Both the position numbers and the translations under genes were made by a program. Source: Patulibacter minatonensis DSM 18081 (lineage in GTDB: Bacteria > Actinomycetota > Thermoleophilia > Solirubrobacterales > Solirubrobacteraceae). From it: a DNA stretch of 64,000 bases. The notes beneath the pieces are model-generated. The model was not told the origin of the DNA and did no database searches. It worked only from the letters and a program-made list of their open reading frames with translations. The DNA lies in the NCBI RefSeq assembly GCF_000519325.1, contig NZ_KI912613.1, positions 4,472,469 to 4,536,468 on the forward strand, written 5' to 3'. Positions 1 to 7,827 of this stretch are shown piece by piece (position 1 is the stretch's first letter; each line of letters opens with the position of its first letter).

Positions 1-152
1 CGGCGGTCGCGGTACGCGTAGACGCCGGCCTTGAGCCCGGCCTCCTTGGACTCGCGGTACGTGTTGTTCGCGCGGCCGACGTAGCCCTTCGACCGCTCGA
101 GGCTCGCGCGACGCTTCTTCTTCGCGTTGACAGAACGCTTGACGCGGGTCAT
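1..152 (-). CDS. rplT: Ribosomal protein bL20 (3'-truncated by window edge)
   Basis: Large-subunit protein bL20 binds 23S rRNA early in 50S assembly and in many bacteria represses its own operon. Only about 50 codons are in the window. The start MTRVKRSVNAKKKRR and the later block AGLKAGVYAYRDR fit the family. Its ATG overlaps the rpmI stop codon (TGATG), so it is translationally coupled as the last gene of infC-rpmI-rplT. The gene continues beyond the left edge. Confidence 0.95.
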   Translation of the reverse strand, partial: MTRVKRSVNAKKKRRASLERSKGYVGRANNTYRESKEAGLKAGVYAYRDR

Positions 153-349
153 CAGCCGTCTCCGAGGAGCCGCTTGACGCGAGACGTATCAGCCTCGGAC
201 AGGATGGCGGCGTTGGCGAACTTGCGCTTGCGCTTCTGCGACTTCTTTCCCAGGATGTGGGACTGCATCGCGTGACGGGCGGAGATCTTGCCGGTCCCGG
301 TCCGCTTGAAGCGCTTCTTGGCGCCCGAGTGGGTCTTCTGCTTGGGCAT
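152..349 (-). CDS. rpmI: Ribosomal protein bL35
   Basis: A 65-residue, very basic protein of normal bL35 length. It has the typical start MPKQKTHSGAKKRFK and a lysine/arginine-rich centre (ILGKKSQKRKRKF). It is a structural protein of the 50S subunit. It sits between infC and rplT in the usual order and shares a base with rplT. No clear Shine-Dalgarno precedes the ATG, so coupling or a structured leader may set its expression. Confidence 0.96.
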   Translation of the reverse strand: MPKQKTHSGAKKRFKRTGTGKISARHAMQSHILGKKSQKRKRKFANAAILSEADTSRVKRLLGDG

Positions 350-652
350 GCGAATCGGTGATTGTGCCAGATGGCGGTGGGCCGTGCGTGGCGGTCAGGC
401 GCACGTCCGGCAGGGCATCGCCCGGGGGCACCGGGCGGGACGGCGTGCGTCCCGCGACCCGGAGTCCGCGGCGTACGTGCCGACCGCGACCGAGGTCGCG
501 GCGAGCACGGGTGGCGCTCGCGCGCCGCTGCGTCCATCTTGAACGACCTGCAATTCCCGTGCGTCGCGGCCCCCTCATCGGGGACCGCGGTCGGGCGCGG
601 ACGGCGTGCAGGACGCCGCTCCGGGGTCCGCCGGCGAGCGGCGGACCGACGC
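350..652. other. infC-rpmI intergenic region
   Basis: About 300 bases without a convincing gene. On the minus strand it starts with a hairpin just after infC and ends with the weak -10-like GGCACAATC about 10 bases before rpmI. A stretch this long here fits a leader where bL20 could act on rpmI-rplT, as known in other bacteria. I see no clear bL20-binding fold by eye. Confidence 0.4.
625..647 (-). terminator. Hairpin just downstream of infC
   Basis: Perfect 9-bp arms (GGTCCGCCG and CGGCGGACC) with a 5-base loop, beginning 5 bases after the infC stop. There is no U-run, so it may be a weak terminator, a processing site or an attenuator ahead of rpmI-rplT. Confidence 0.45.
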
Positions 653-1441
653 TCAGGACGCGGGAGCGTCCTCCGTCTGGGCGACGTCGGACGTCGCCTC
701 GGCGTCGTCCGCCGGGCTCTCGGAATCCGCCTCCGCCTCGGCGGGGGCGTCCTCGGCCTCGGTGGCCGGGGCGTCGTCGGGATCGGCCGGGGCCTCGCCA
801 CCGACCACGATGCCGACGTTGTCGTCGGCCTCGGCCTCGGCGTCGAGCTCCTCCTGCGTCGGCGGCACCTTCGGCGTCCACGTGCCGTTGATGACCTCCT
901 TCGACGGGCTGAGCATCATGGTCATGTTGCGGCCCTCGAGCGAAGGGCGCTGGTCGACCTGGCAGATGTCGTCGAGGTCGATGACCAGGCGCTCCAGGAG
1001 GTCGCGCCCGCGCTCGGGGTGCGTGACCTCACGGCCGCGGAACATGATCGTGACCTTGACCTTGTCCTTGCCCTTGAGGAACCGGATCACGTGCCCCTTC
1101 TTGGTGGCGTAGTCGTGATCGGCGATCTTGGGCCGGAACTTGATCTCCCGGGTGACGACCTGCGTCTGGTGCTTCTTGGCGACCTTCTTCTTCTGCGCCT
1201 GCTCGTACTTGTACTTCGAGTAGTCGAGCACGCGGCAGACCGGGGGTCGCGCGTTGGCGGCGACCTCGACCAGGTCGAGATCGCGCTGCTGGGCGTAGCG
1301 GAGGGCGTCCTCCGTCCGCATGACGCCGGCCTGGTTGCCGTTCTCGTCGATCACGCGGACTTCAGGGACCCTGATCCGGTCGTTGACACGAGTCGTGTCA
1401 CGCTCCGGCGGTCGGCGGTCGAACCTGCGCGGAACCGGCAC
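653..1441 (-). CDS. infC: Translation initiation factor IF-3 with acidic C-terminal tail
   Basis: IF-3 binds the 30S subunit, prevents premature joining with 50S and proofreads start codons. Residues about 18-190 hold the family blocks, including [34 protein letters not shown] and [19 protein letters not shown]. Residues about 195-262 form an extra tail rich in Asp, Glu, Ala and Pro, absent from short IF-3s such as that of E. coli. The start is GTG. The bases just upstream are pyrimidine-rich (TTTCCTCCTA) and do not look like a ribosome-binding site, so the start is probable rather than proven. Confidence 0.95.
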   Translation of the reverse strand: MPVPRRFDRRPPERDTTRVNDRIRVPEVRVIDENGNQAGVMRTEDALRYAQQRDLDLVEVAANARPPVCRVLDYSKYKYEQAQKKKVAKKHQTQVVTREIKFRPKIADHDYATKKGHVIRFLKGKDKVKVTIMFRGREVTHPERGRDLLERLVIDLDDICQVDQRPSLEGRNMTMMLSPSKEVINGTWTPKVPPTQEELDAEAEADDNVGIVVGGEAPADPDDAPATEAEDAPAEAEADSESPADDAEATSDVAQTEDAPAS

Positions 1442-1560
1442 TAGGAGGAAATGGCCGCGAGGCGCAAGGGCTGCGCAAGCGGGGTATCGCGAGTAAACAA
1501 GAGCCCAACCATAGCGCAGAAGCGCCCGTGGGACAGGGTGGTTTGCCTAGGCTCTCCCCC

Positions 1561-2037
1561 GTGCGCCTCGTCTTCGTCTGTCTGGGGAACATCTGCCGGT
1601 CGCCGACCGCGGAGGGCGTGATGGCCGACCTGCTGGCCCGCGAGGGCCTCGCGGACCGCGTCGCGGTCGACTCCGCGGGCACCGGCGACTGGCACGTCGG
1701 GTCCCCGCCCGACGACCGCGCGACCGCCGCCGCGGCCGGCCGCGGCATCGCCCTGACCAGCCGCGGGCGGCAGGTGACGGTCGACGACTTCCGCACCGCG
1801 GACCTCCTCCTGGCCATGGACTCCCGGAACGCGCGCGACCTCCGGGCCCTCGCCCCAGACGACGCGGCGCGGGAGAAGGTCCGGCTGCTGCGGTCGTTCG
1901 ACCCTGCGTCCGTCGGGACCGGCGACCTCGACGTCCCCGATCCGTACACGGGCGACGCCGACGGGTTCCAGCTGGTGCTCGACCAGGTCGAGGCCGCCTG
2001 CGCCGGCCTGCTCGAGGCGATCCGCCCGCAGCTGTAG
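1561..2037 (+). CDS. Low-molecular-weight protein tyrosine phosphatase
   Basis: Cytoplasmic phosphatase that hydrolyses phosphotyrosine through a cysteinyl-phosphate intermediate. The N-terminal P-loop VCLGNICRSPTAEG gives the CX5R signature. The late DPDPY-like block (DVPDPYTGD) supplies the general acid. I start at GTG 1561 because the P-loop lies close to the N-terminus in this family; a GTG at 1528 would add 11 residues. It is divergent from infC. Length (158 residues) is normal. Confidence 0.9.
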   Translation: MRLVFVCLGNICRSPTAEGVMADLLAREGLADRVAVDSAGTGDWHVGSPPDDRATAAAAGRGIALTSRGRQVTVDDFRTADLLLAMDSRNARDLRALAPDDAAREKVRLLRSFDPASVGTGDLDVPDPYTGDADGFQLVLDQVEAACAGLLEAIRPQL

Positions 2038-2067
2038 CGCGGGCGGACGCCCGGTCCGGGGCGCCGG

Positions 2068-4086
2068 TCAGCCCGCCGCGGGCTCCCCGGCCTGCAGCGC
2101 CGTGCGCTCGCGGACCGCGGCACCGAGCCGCGACGCGACGTCGGCCACCGGCGCCGCCGGCTCCTCGCGCCCGCCGTGGTGGCGGAGCGTCAGCGTGTGC
2201 GCCTCGGCCTCCGTGTCGCCGATCACCGCCATCAGCGGGACCTTCGCGAGCTCGGTCTCCCGGATCTTGCGGCCGACGGTCTCGGTCCGCCCGTCGACGA
2301 CGACCCGCAGGCCGGCGGTCTTCAGGTCCTTCGCGATCGCGTGCGCGGCGTCGGCGTGGCGGTCGGAGACCGTCAGCAGCGTCACATGCGCCGGCTGGAG
2401 CCAGAACGGCAGCTCGCCGCCCGTGTGCTCGAGGAGGATCCCGATGAACCGCTCGTACGAGCCCAGCAGCGCGCGATGCAGGACGACCGGCCGGTGGTCG
2501 GAGTTGTCGGCACCCGTGTAGACGAGGTCGAAGCGCTCGGGCGCCTGGTAGTCGATCTGGACCGTGCCGAGCTGCCACGAGCGGCCGAGCGAGTCGCGGA
2601 ACTGGATGTCGATCTTCGGCCCGTAGAACGCGCCGTCGCCGTCGTGGACGACGTAGGGCAGGTCGTTGTTCTCGAGCGCGGTGCGCAGGTCGCCCTCGGC
2701 CTTGTCCCACATCTCGTCGGAGCCGAGGCGGTTCTCCGGCCGGGTCGACAGCTCGTACGTGAAGTCGGCGGCGTCGAACCCGAAGAGGTCGTACGTGTCC
2801 TGCGCGAACTTCAGGCAGGCCGTGACCTCGTCCTGGATCTGGTCCTCCATGACGAACAGGTGCGCGTCGTCCTGGCAGAACTGGCGGACCCGCATCAGGC
2901 CGTGGAGCGCGCCGGAGAGCTCGTTGCGGTGCAGCAGGCCGGGCTCCGAGAAGCGCACGGGCATGTCGCGCCAGCTCCAGCGGGTCTGGCGGTAGAGCTC
3001 ATAGTGCCCCGGGCAGTTCATCGGCTTGAAGCCCATGGTGGGCTCGACCGCCTGACCGTCCTCGGGGTGGGCGGGGTCCGTGTCTCCGTGGTGGTCGTGC
3101 GTGGATGTGAGGAACATGTCGTCCCGGTACTTGTCCCAGTGGCCCGACGTCTTCCAGAGGGAGGCGTCGAACAGCTGCGGGGTCTTGACCTCGGTGTAGC
3201 CGCGGTCGTCGCCCATCTCACGGGACAGCGCCACCAGCTCGTTGAAGATCCGGGTGCCCGAGGGGGTCCAGAACGCGGATCCGGGAGCGGCCTCGCTGAA
3301 GTGGTAGAGCCCGAGCTCCTTGCCGAGCTTGCGGTGGTCGCGCTGGCGGGCGAGCTCGAGGCGCTCGAGGTGCGCCGTCAGCTCCTTCTTCTTGAAGAAG
3401 GCCGTGCCGTAGATCCGGACGAGCTGCTGGCGGTCCGAGTCGCCGCGCCAGTAGGCCCCGGCGAGCGACTGGAGCTTGAACGCGCCGATGCGCTTGGTGC
3501 CCGGGCCGTGCGGGCCGCGGCAGAGGTCCGTGAACGGGCCGTTCGTGTAGAGCGAGACCGTCTCCACCGGCGCGTCGGCCGGGGCGTTCCTCACGAGGTC
3601 CTCGATCAGCTCCACCTTGTAGGGCTGGTCCTCGGCCTTGAACCGCTCCAGGGCGACCTCGACGGAGACGTCCTCGCGCGCGAAGTGCTCGTCCGCCTTG
3701 ACGTGCTCCTGCATCTTCGCCTCGATCGCCGCGAAGTCGCCGTCGTTCAGGACGACGCCCTCGGGGAACTCGAAGTCGTAGTAGAAGCCGTGCTCGATCG
3801 GCGGGCCGATCGCGATCTTCGTGCCGGGATAGAGGTCGAGGATCGCCGCGGCCAGCACGTGCGCCGTGTCGTGCCGGATCAGCTCGAGGGCCTCGTCGGA
3901 GCGCTCGGTGATGATCCCGATCTCCGCGCCGTCGTCGAGCGGCCGGTCGAGGTCCCGCTGCTCGCCGTCCACCGTGATCGCCAGCGCGGCCCGGGCCAGG
4001 CCGGGGCCGATCGCCAGGGCGGCGTCCGTGCCCGTCGCCCCGTCGGAGAGCTCGAGCACCTTGCCGTCGGGAAGCGTCACCTGCAT
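2068..4086 (-). CDS. thrS: Threonyl-tRNA synthetase
   Basis: Charges tRNA-Thr in the cytoplasm and edits mischarged serine. In order: TGS domain (1-62); editing domain with H72/H76 (RHDTAH) and C189/H193 (DLCRGPH); class II catalytic core with zinc cysteine C358 (MNCPGH), the block RNELSGALHGLMRVRQF and motif 3 near HRALLGSYERF; then an anticodon-binding domain. Residues about 330-352 (Asp/His-rich, ending EPTMGFK) look like an insertion just before the zinc motif, compared with shorter family members. Length of 672 is slightly above typical. Confidence 0.97.
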   Translation of the reverse strand: MQVTLPDGKVLELSDGATGTDAALAIGPGLARAALAITVDGEQRDLDRPLDDGAEIGIITERSDEALELIRHDTAHVLAAAILDLYPGTKIAIGPPIEHGFYYDFEFPEGVVLNDGDFAAIEAKMQEHVKADEHFAREDVSVEVALERFKAEDQPYKVELIEDLVRNAPADAPVETVSLYTNGPFTDLCRGPHGPGTKRIGAFKLQSLAGAYWRGDSDRQQLVRIYGTAFFKKKELTAHLERLELARQRDHRKLGKELGLYHFSEAAPGSAFWTPSGTRIFNELVALSREMGDDRGYTEVKTPQLFDASLWKTSGHWDKYRDDMFLTSTHDHHGDTDPAHPEDGQAVEPTMGFKPMNCPGHYELYRQTRWSWRDMPVRFSEPGLLHRNELSGALHGLMRVRQFCQDDAHLFVMEDQIQDEVTACLKFAQDTYDLFGFDAADFTYELSTRPENRLGSDEMWDKAEGDLRTALENNDLPYVVHDGDGAFYGPKIDIQFRDSLGRSWQLGTVQIDYQAPERFDLVYTGADNSDHRPVVLHRALLGSYERFIGILLEHTGGELPFWLQPAHVTLLTVSDRHADAAHAIAKDLKTAGLRVVVDGRTETVGRKIRETELAKVPLMAVIGDTEAEAHTLTLRHHGGREEPAAPVADVASRLGAAVRERTALQAGEPAAG

Positions 4087-4232
4087 GGGCCCCAGGGTAT
4101 TCGAGGGGACGACGCGGCCGCCGGGCGCCCCTGCTCGCGACGTCGTCGCGGTTCGATCCCCGCGTCCCGGGCGCGGCGGGAGGCTGCCCGCGGGGTCCCG
4201 GGCGGCCGTGGACCCGTTCGTATGCTGGCCCG

Positions 4233-5318
4233 ATGGACCACGAGCTGCTGCGCGCCGAGTTCCCCGTCCTCGCGGAGCTGACCTACCTGAACGCGGGGAC
4301 CTGCGGTCCGCTCCCCCGTGCCGCCGGCGCCGCGACGACGGTCCTGCAGCACGAGGCGGAGACCCGCGGCCGCGCCGGCGAGCACTACGGCGCGCTCGTG
4401 CAGGCCCAGGAGGACCGCCGGGCGCGCTACGCCGGCCTGCTCGGCGCCGCGCCCGAGGACGTCGCCCTGACCTCGTCGACGACGGACGGGATCGTCCGCG
4501 TCCTGCAGGCGCTCGACTGGTCCGCCGGCGACGAGGTGCTGATCGCCGAGCAGGAGCACCCCGGGCTCCTCGGGCCGCTGGCGGCGCTCGTGGAGCAGCG
4601 GGGCGTCGTGGTGCGCACCGCGCCGCTCGAGCACCTCGTCGAGGCGGTCGACGGGACGACGCGGCTCGTCGCCTGCTCGCACGTCCGCTGGACCGACGGC
4701 ACGCTCGCGCCCGCGGCGCTGGCCGAGCTCGGCGGACGGGTGCCGGTGCTGCTCGACGGCGCCCAGGGCGCCGGGGCGATCCCGGTCGACGTCACCGCGC
4801 TGGGGTGCGCGTACTACGCGGCGTCCGGGCAGAAGTGGCTCTGCGGACCGATCGGCACCGGCCTGCTGTGGATCGCCCCCGACCGGCGGGCCGACCTCCG
4901 CGTGCGCGCCCCCGGGTACGGGAACCTGCAGGTCCCCGCGGAGGGGCTCTCCGCCCACCCGTGGGACGACGCCCGCGCGTTCGACGCCCTCTCGATGTCG
5001 GCCGAGTCGTCCGTCGGCGCGGTGACCGCGATGGACGTGCTCGCCGGCGCCGGCTGGGACGACCTCCTGGAGCGGGCCGCCACCCTCGCGGCAGGCCTCG
5101 CGGAGCGGCTGACGGCGTCGGGGCGGACCGTCGCCCCGCGCGGCCGCACGACGCTGGTGTCGTGGCACGACGACCACGCCGTCGCGACGCGCGACCGGCT
5201 GGCCGCGGCGGGCGTCGTCGTCCGCGACCTGCCGGGCACCGACCTGCTGCGGGCCTCGGTCGGTGCCTGGAACGACGAGCGGGACCTCGACCGGCTGCTC
5301 GAGGTGCTCGCCGGCTGA
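4233..5318 (+). CDS. Class V aminotransferase (cysteine desulfurase/isopenicillin epimerase-like)
   Basis: PLP enzyme of fold type I. Visible features are the N-terminal YLNAGTCGPLP block, H109 (EQEHPG), the cofactor-binding D175/Q178 (LLDGAQGAG) and the Schiff-base lysine K201 (SGQKWLCGP). The small C-terminal domain ends with RASVGAWNDERDLD. The family covers cysteine desulfurases, epimerases and related enzymes. No active-site cysteine loop typical of IscS/SufS is evident, so the substrate is unknown. Single-gene unit; the start ATG follows a 146-bp gap after thrS. Confidence 0.85.
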   Translation: MDHELLRAEFPVLAELTYLNAGTCGPLPRAAGAATTVLQHEAETRGRAGEHYGALVQAQEDRRARYAGLLGAAPEDVALTSSTTDGIVRVLQALDWSAGDEVLIAEQEHPGLLGPLAALVEQRGVVVRTAPLEHLVEAVDGTTRLVACSHVRWTDGTLAPAALAELGGRVPVLLDGAQGAGAIPVDVTALGCAYYAASGQKWLCGPIGTGLLWIAPDRRADLRVRAPGYGNLQVPAEGLSAHPWDDARAFDALSMSAESSVGAVTAMDVLAGAGWDDLLERAATLAAGLAERLTASGRTVAPRGRTTLVSWHDDHAVATRDRLAAAGVVVRDLPGTDLLRASVGAWNDERDLDRLLEVLAG

Positions 5319-5333
5319 CGGCCGCCCGGGCCG

Positions 5334-6011
5334 TCAGTCCTTGTCGCGGCCCCGCGGCCCGCGCTCCGCGCGGCCGGTCATCAGCAGGTCGATCTCCCGC
5401 GAGTACGCCGCGCCGAGCACGCAGAGGAGCGCCGCGATCGCGAAGGTGACCCCGATCGCGGCGTGGTTCTCGACCGCCGCGAGGAACCCGAACGCGGCCG
5501 CGAACGCCGTGAGGAAGAACGGGCGGGTGTTCTCGATCAGGCTGGTCGTGCTCTGTGCGATCTCGTGGACGTCGGTGTCCCGGATCGCTTGCACCGTGGC
5601 CGAGGCGGCGCTGGACGCGCGGTCGGCCGCGACCTTGGCGCCCTCGGCGGTGCGCTCCGCGGCGCGGGCCCGGAGGCTCGGGCCCTCGGGGCCGGCGTCC
5701 CCGTGCGGCGCACCGTTCGGCGCGGCGGCGGGCGTCGGGTCCGCGTGCGACGGCTCGGCGCGTGCGGCCGCGGCCGCACGGCCCGCCTCGGCGGCGGCCG
5801 CCTGGGCCGCCGCGGCGGCAGCGGCCGCTGCGGCCGCCGCCTGCGCCGCCGCGGCCGCCGCACCGCCCTGCGGACGATCGCTCCGCGCGGCGTCGTGGGA
5901 GCCCGCCGGGGCCTCCGGCGCGACACCGACGCCCGCCGTGGCCACCGGGTCGACGCCCCCACGCACCTGCGTCGCGTCGTCGTCGGTCGCCCTGCGGAAC
6001 TCGTCGGCCAT
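5334..6011 (-). CDS. Alanine-rich membrane protein of unknown function
   Basis: 225 residues from ATG 6011 (MADEFRRATDDD). A low-complexity stretch with long runs of alanine (about residues 45-80) is followed by a short amphipathic region. Two likely membrane segments follow near residues 155-205 (FFLTAFAAAFGFLAAV and GVTFAIAALLCVLGAAY), and the tail is basic. It converges on the aminotransferase gene. An upstream in-frame start at 6053 is possible. The C-terminal part resembles small actinobacterial envelope proteins; I cannot name the family. Confidence 0.7.
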   Translation of the reverse strand: MADEFRRATDDDATQVRGGVDPVATAGVGVAPEAPAGSHDAARSDRPQGGAAAAAAQAAAAAAAAAAAAQAAAAEAGRAAAAARAEPSHADPTPAAAPNGAPHGDAGPEGPSLRARAAERTAEGAKVAADRASSAASATVQAIRDTDVHEIAQSTTSLIENTRPFFLTAFAAAFGFLAAVENHAAIGVTFAIAALLCVLGAAYSREIDLLMTGRAERGPRGRDKD

Positions 6012-6094
6012 GGGGGTCACGGTACCCGTGCGGTGCGGGCGCCAAGCCGCCACGCGGGGTCCCCGAGCGCGTGCACCCCGTATCGTGCCCGCCG

Positions 6095-7510
6095 ATGCCC
6101 CGGCTGCGTTCGATCTCCCGCGGCGCCTGGCTGGCCTTCGTCGTCGTCCTGCTCGTCGGGGGCGGGATCCGGCTCTACCAGGCGCAGAACCCGCAGCCGA
6201 AGCTGAGCCAGGACGCCCTCTCGTACACGGGCATCGCCCAGAACATCGCCAAGCGCGGCGAGTACACCGGGCGGACCAAGCGGGGGCCGGTGCCGAAGGA
6301 GAGCAAGCGCACGGGCGCGGAGATCCGCAAGGACGCCGAGATCAAGGCGCTGCACTGGCCGCCGTTCACGCCGCACATGTTCGCCCTGGCCTACTCGATG
6401 GCGCCCGGGGACCATCCGAGCTCACGGGACGACACGCGCGTCCTGAACTACGCGCAGTGGGGGGTCTCGACCGCCACGATCGTCGTCGCGTTCGCCCTCG
6501 GCTGGTTGCTGATCGGCGCGTGGACCGGCGTCGCGTCGTCCGCCGTGGTCGCGCTGTACCCGCCGCTGGCGTGGGGCCCGAGCAGCCTGCTCTCCGAGCC
6601 GCTGGGAGCGTTCTTCGTCGCGTGCGCGTTCACCGCGTTGACCCTCGCGTGGCGCACCCGGCGGAGACCCTGGTGGGCGATGGCCGGCGCGCTCTTCGGC
6701 GCCGTCATCCTCACGCGCACCGACCTCCTCTTCGTGCCGCTGTTCTGCGCCCTGATGGGGCTCGTCATCATCGGCAACACCGTGAGCTGGAGGCTGGGTG
6801 CCCAGAGCGCCGGGCTCCTCCTGCTCACCGCGGCGATCGTCGTCGCCCCCTGGGCGATCTACGCGTCGAACAAGGCCGGGAAGTTCGTCTCGGTGACCAC
6901 CGGCGGCGGCTCCGCGCTGTTCGTCGGCACCTACCTGCCGGGCAACGGCTCGACCTTCGACATGAAGTTCGCGCTGAAGGACGAGGTGGTCGAACGTCAC
7001 CCGGACTACAAGGACCGGCACTACACCTCCATCCCGGCGCAGGTCGTCCTCGACGACGTCGCCGCGCGCCATCCGGAGCTCGAGCGCGACGCCGCGCTCG
7101 GCAAGGAGGCCCGGGAGAACCTGCGCAAGTACGCGCTCGGCGACCCCGTGAAGTTCGGGCAGATGATGGCCTTCAAGGCCGTGAAGATGTGGTCGCGCTA
7201 CGCCCGCGGCGGCTTCGACCACACCAGCCCCTGGTGGACGGCGCTGCACGACCTGATCGTCGTCCTCAGCGCGATGGGGATCCTCTGGGGCGTCGTCCGC
7301 CGACGCGATCCCGCCATCGCCTCCGTCGGCCTCGGCATCCTGCTCGCCACCGGCGTCCACACGCTGGCGGTCGCGCACGGCCGCTACAACCTGCCGCTGA
7401 TGCCGATCCTCATCTGCGCCGGGTGCGCCGGATGGACCCTCGCGATCCGGGAATGGCGCGCGCGACGGAGGTCGCGTCCGGGCCCGGAGACGGTGACGGC
7501 CCACGCCTGA
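6095..7510 (+). CDS. GT-C-type membrane glycosyltransferase-like protein
   Basis: 471-residue polytopic membrane protein. After an N-terminal membrane helix (WLAFVVVLLVGGGIRLY) comes an acidic loop motif (SQDALSYTGIAQNIAKRG) like the D-containing first periplasmic loop of ArnT/PMT-type enzymes, which use polyprenyl-phosphate sugars. About eight further hydrophobic segments and a periplasmic insert (about 270-370) follow. It ends in an arginine-rich cytoplasmic tail. The family is inferred from topology and the loop motif; donor and acceptor are unknown. Confidence 0.7.
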   Translation: MPRLRSISRGAWLAFVVVLLVGGGIRLYQAQNPQPKLSQDALSYTGIAQNIAKRGEYTGRTKRGPVPKESKRTGAEIRKDAEIKALHWPPFTPHMFALAYSMAPGDHPSSRDDTRVLNYAQWGVSTATIVVAFALGWLLIGAWTGVASSAVVALYPPLAWGPSSLLSEPLGAFFVACAFTALTLAWRTRRRPWWAMAGALFGAVILTRTDLLFVPLFCALMGLVIIGNTVSWRLGAQSAGLLLLTAAIVVAPWAIYASNKAGKFVSVTTGGGSALFVGTYLPGNGSTFDMKFALKDEVVERHPDYKDRHYTSIPAQVVLDDVAARHPELERDAALGKEARENLRKYALGDPVKFGQMMAFKAVKMWSRYARGGFDHTSPWWTALHDLIVVLSAMGILWGVVRRRDPAIASVGLGILLATGVHTLAVAHGRYNLPLMPILICAGCAGWTLAIREWRARRRSRPGPETVTAHA

Positions 7511-7530
7511 GGCGCGGGCCGTCGTCCCAG

Positions 7531-7601
7531 AGGCACCGACCGGAATCGAACCGGTGTACACGGCTTTGCAGGCCGCTGCGTAGCCACTCCGCCACGGTGC
7601 C
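7531..7601 (-). tRNA. tRNA-Cys (GCA)
   Basis: Cloverleaf with acceptor arms GGCACCG/CGGTGCC, anticodon loop CTGCAAA (anticodon GCA), T-arm GTTCGATTC and discriminator U. CCA is not encoded. Confidence 0.95.
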
Positions 7602-7705
7602 GGGACTCGGCAATGTAGCGCCTCGGCCCCCTTTCACGCGCGCTCCCGACCCGCACGCCACGTCCGGGGATCCGCTGCTAATCTGCTGCACCGCAGTACC
7701 GCAGC
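7602..7705. other. Spacer between the divergent tRNA genes
   Basis: About 100 bases between tRNA-Cys (minus) and tRNA-Val (plus); it must hold both promoters. No reading frame is supported. Confidence 0.5.
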
Positions 7706-7779
7706 GCGCGATTAGCTCAGTTGGTTAGAGCGCACGCTTGACATGCGTGAGGTCACAAGTTCGAGTCTTGTATCGCGCA
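7706..7779 (+). tRNA. tRNA-Val (GAC), prophage integration target
   Basis: Acceptor GCGCGAT/ATCGCGC, D-arm AGCTC..GAGC, anticodon stem-loop CACGC TTGACAT GCGTG (anticodon GAC), T-loop TTCGAGT, discriminator A followed by encoded CC. From base 7731 onward the sequence is duplicated at 55531, marking this tRNA as the attB site. The gene remains complete at the left end of the prophage. Confidence 0.96.
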
Positions 7780-7819
7780 CCTCGCAGAAGGCCCCGCCCC
7801 GGCGGGGCCTTCGTCGTTC
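7731..7819 (+). repeat. attL core (89-bp direct repeat)
   Basis: Identical to 55531-55619. It spans the anticodon arm to the 3' end of tRNA-Val and the following terminator, and ends 8 bases before the integrase stop. The bases flanking the two copies differ on both sides, which fixes the limits. Confidence 0.95.
7788..7811 (+). terminator. Rho-independent-like terminator of tRNA-Val
   Basis: GC-rich 11-bp arms (AAGGCCCCGCC and GGCGGGGCCTT) with a very short loop, 9 bases after the tRNA. It lies inside the attachment core, so the phage carries its own copy. Confidence 0.85.
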
Positions 7820-7827
7820 CAGGGCAT

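Noticed and set aside
1451-1620. Plus-strand ATG with AGGAGG just upstream near the infC start
   Set aside because: The frame is short, Ser/Cys-rich and unlike a protein, and it overlaps the phosphatase in another frame. The site is probably chance or part of infC control.
2176-4281. Long plus-strand frame over thrS
   Set aside because: Shadow of the well-conserved synthetase; no domains, extreme Val/Arg/Leu content.
5760-5870. Repeated GCC/GGC units suggesting a tandem repeat or CRISPR-like array
   Set aside because: They are alanine codons in a low-complexity membrane protein; no spacers and no conserved repeat.
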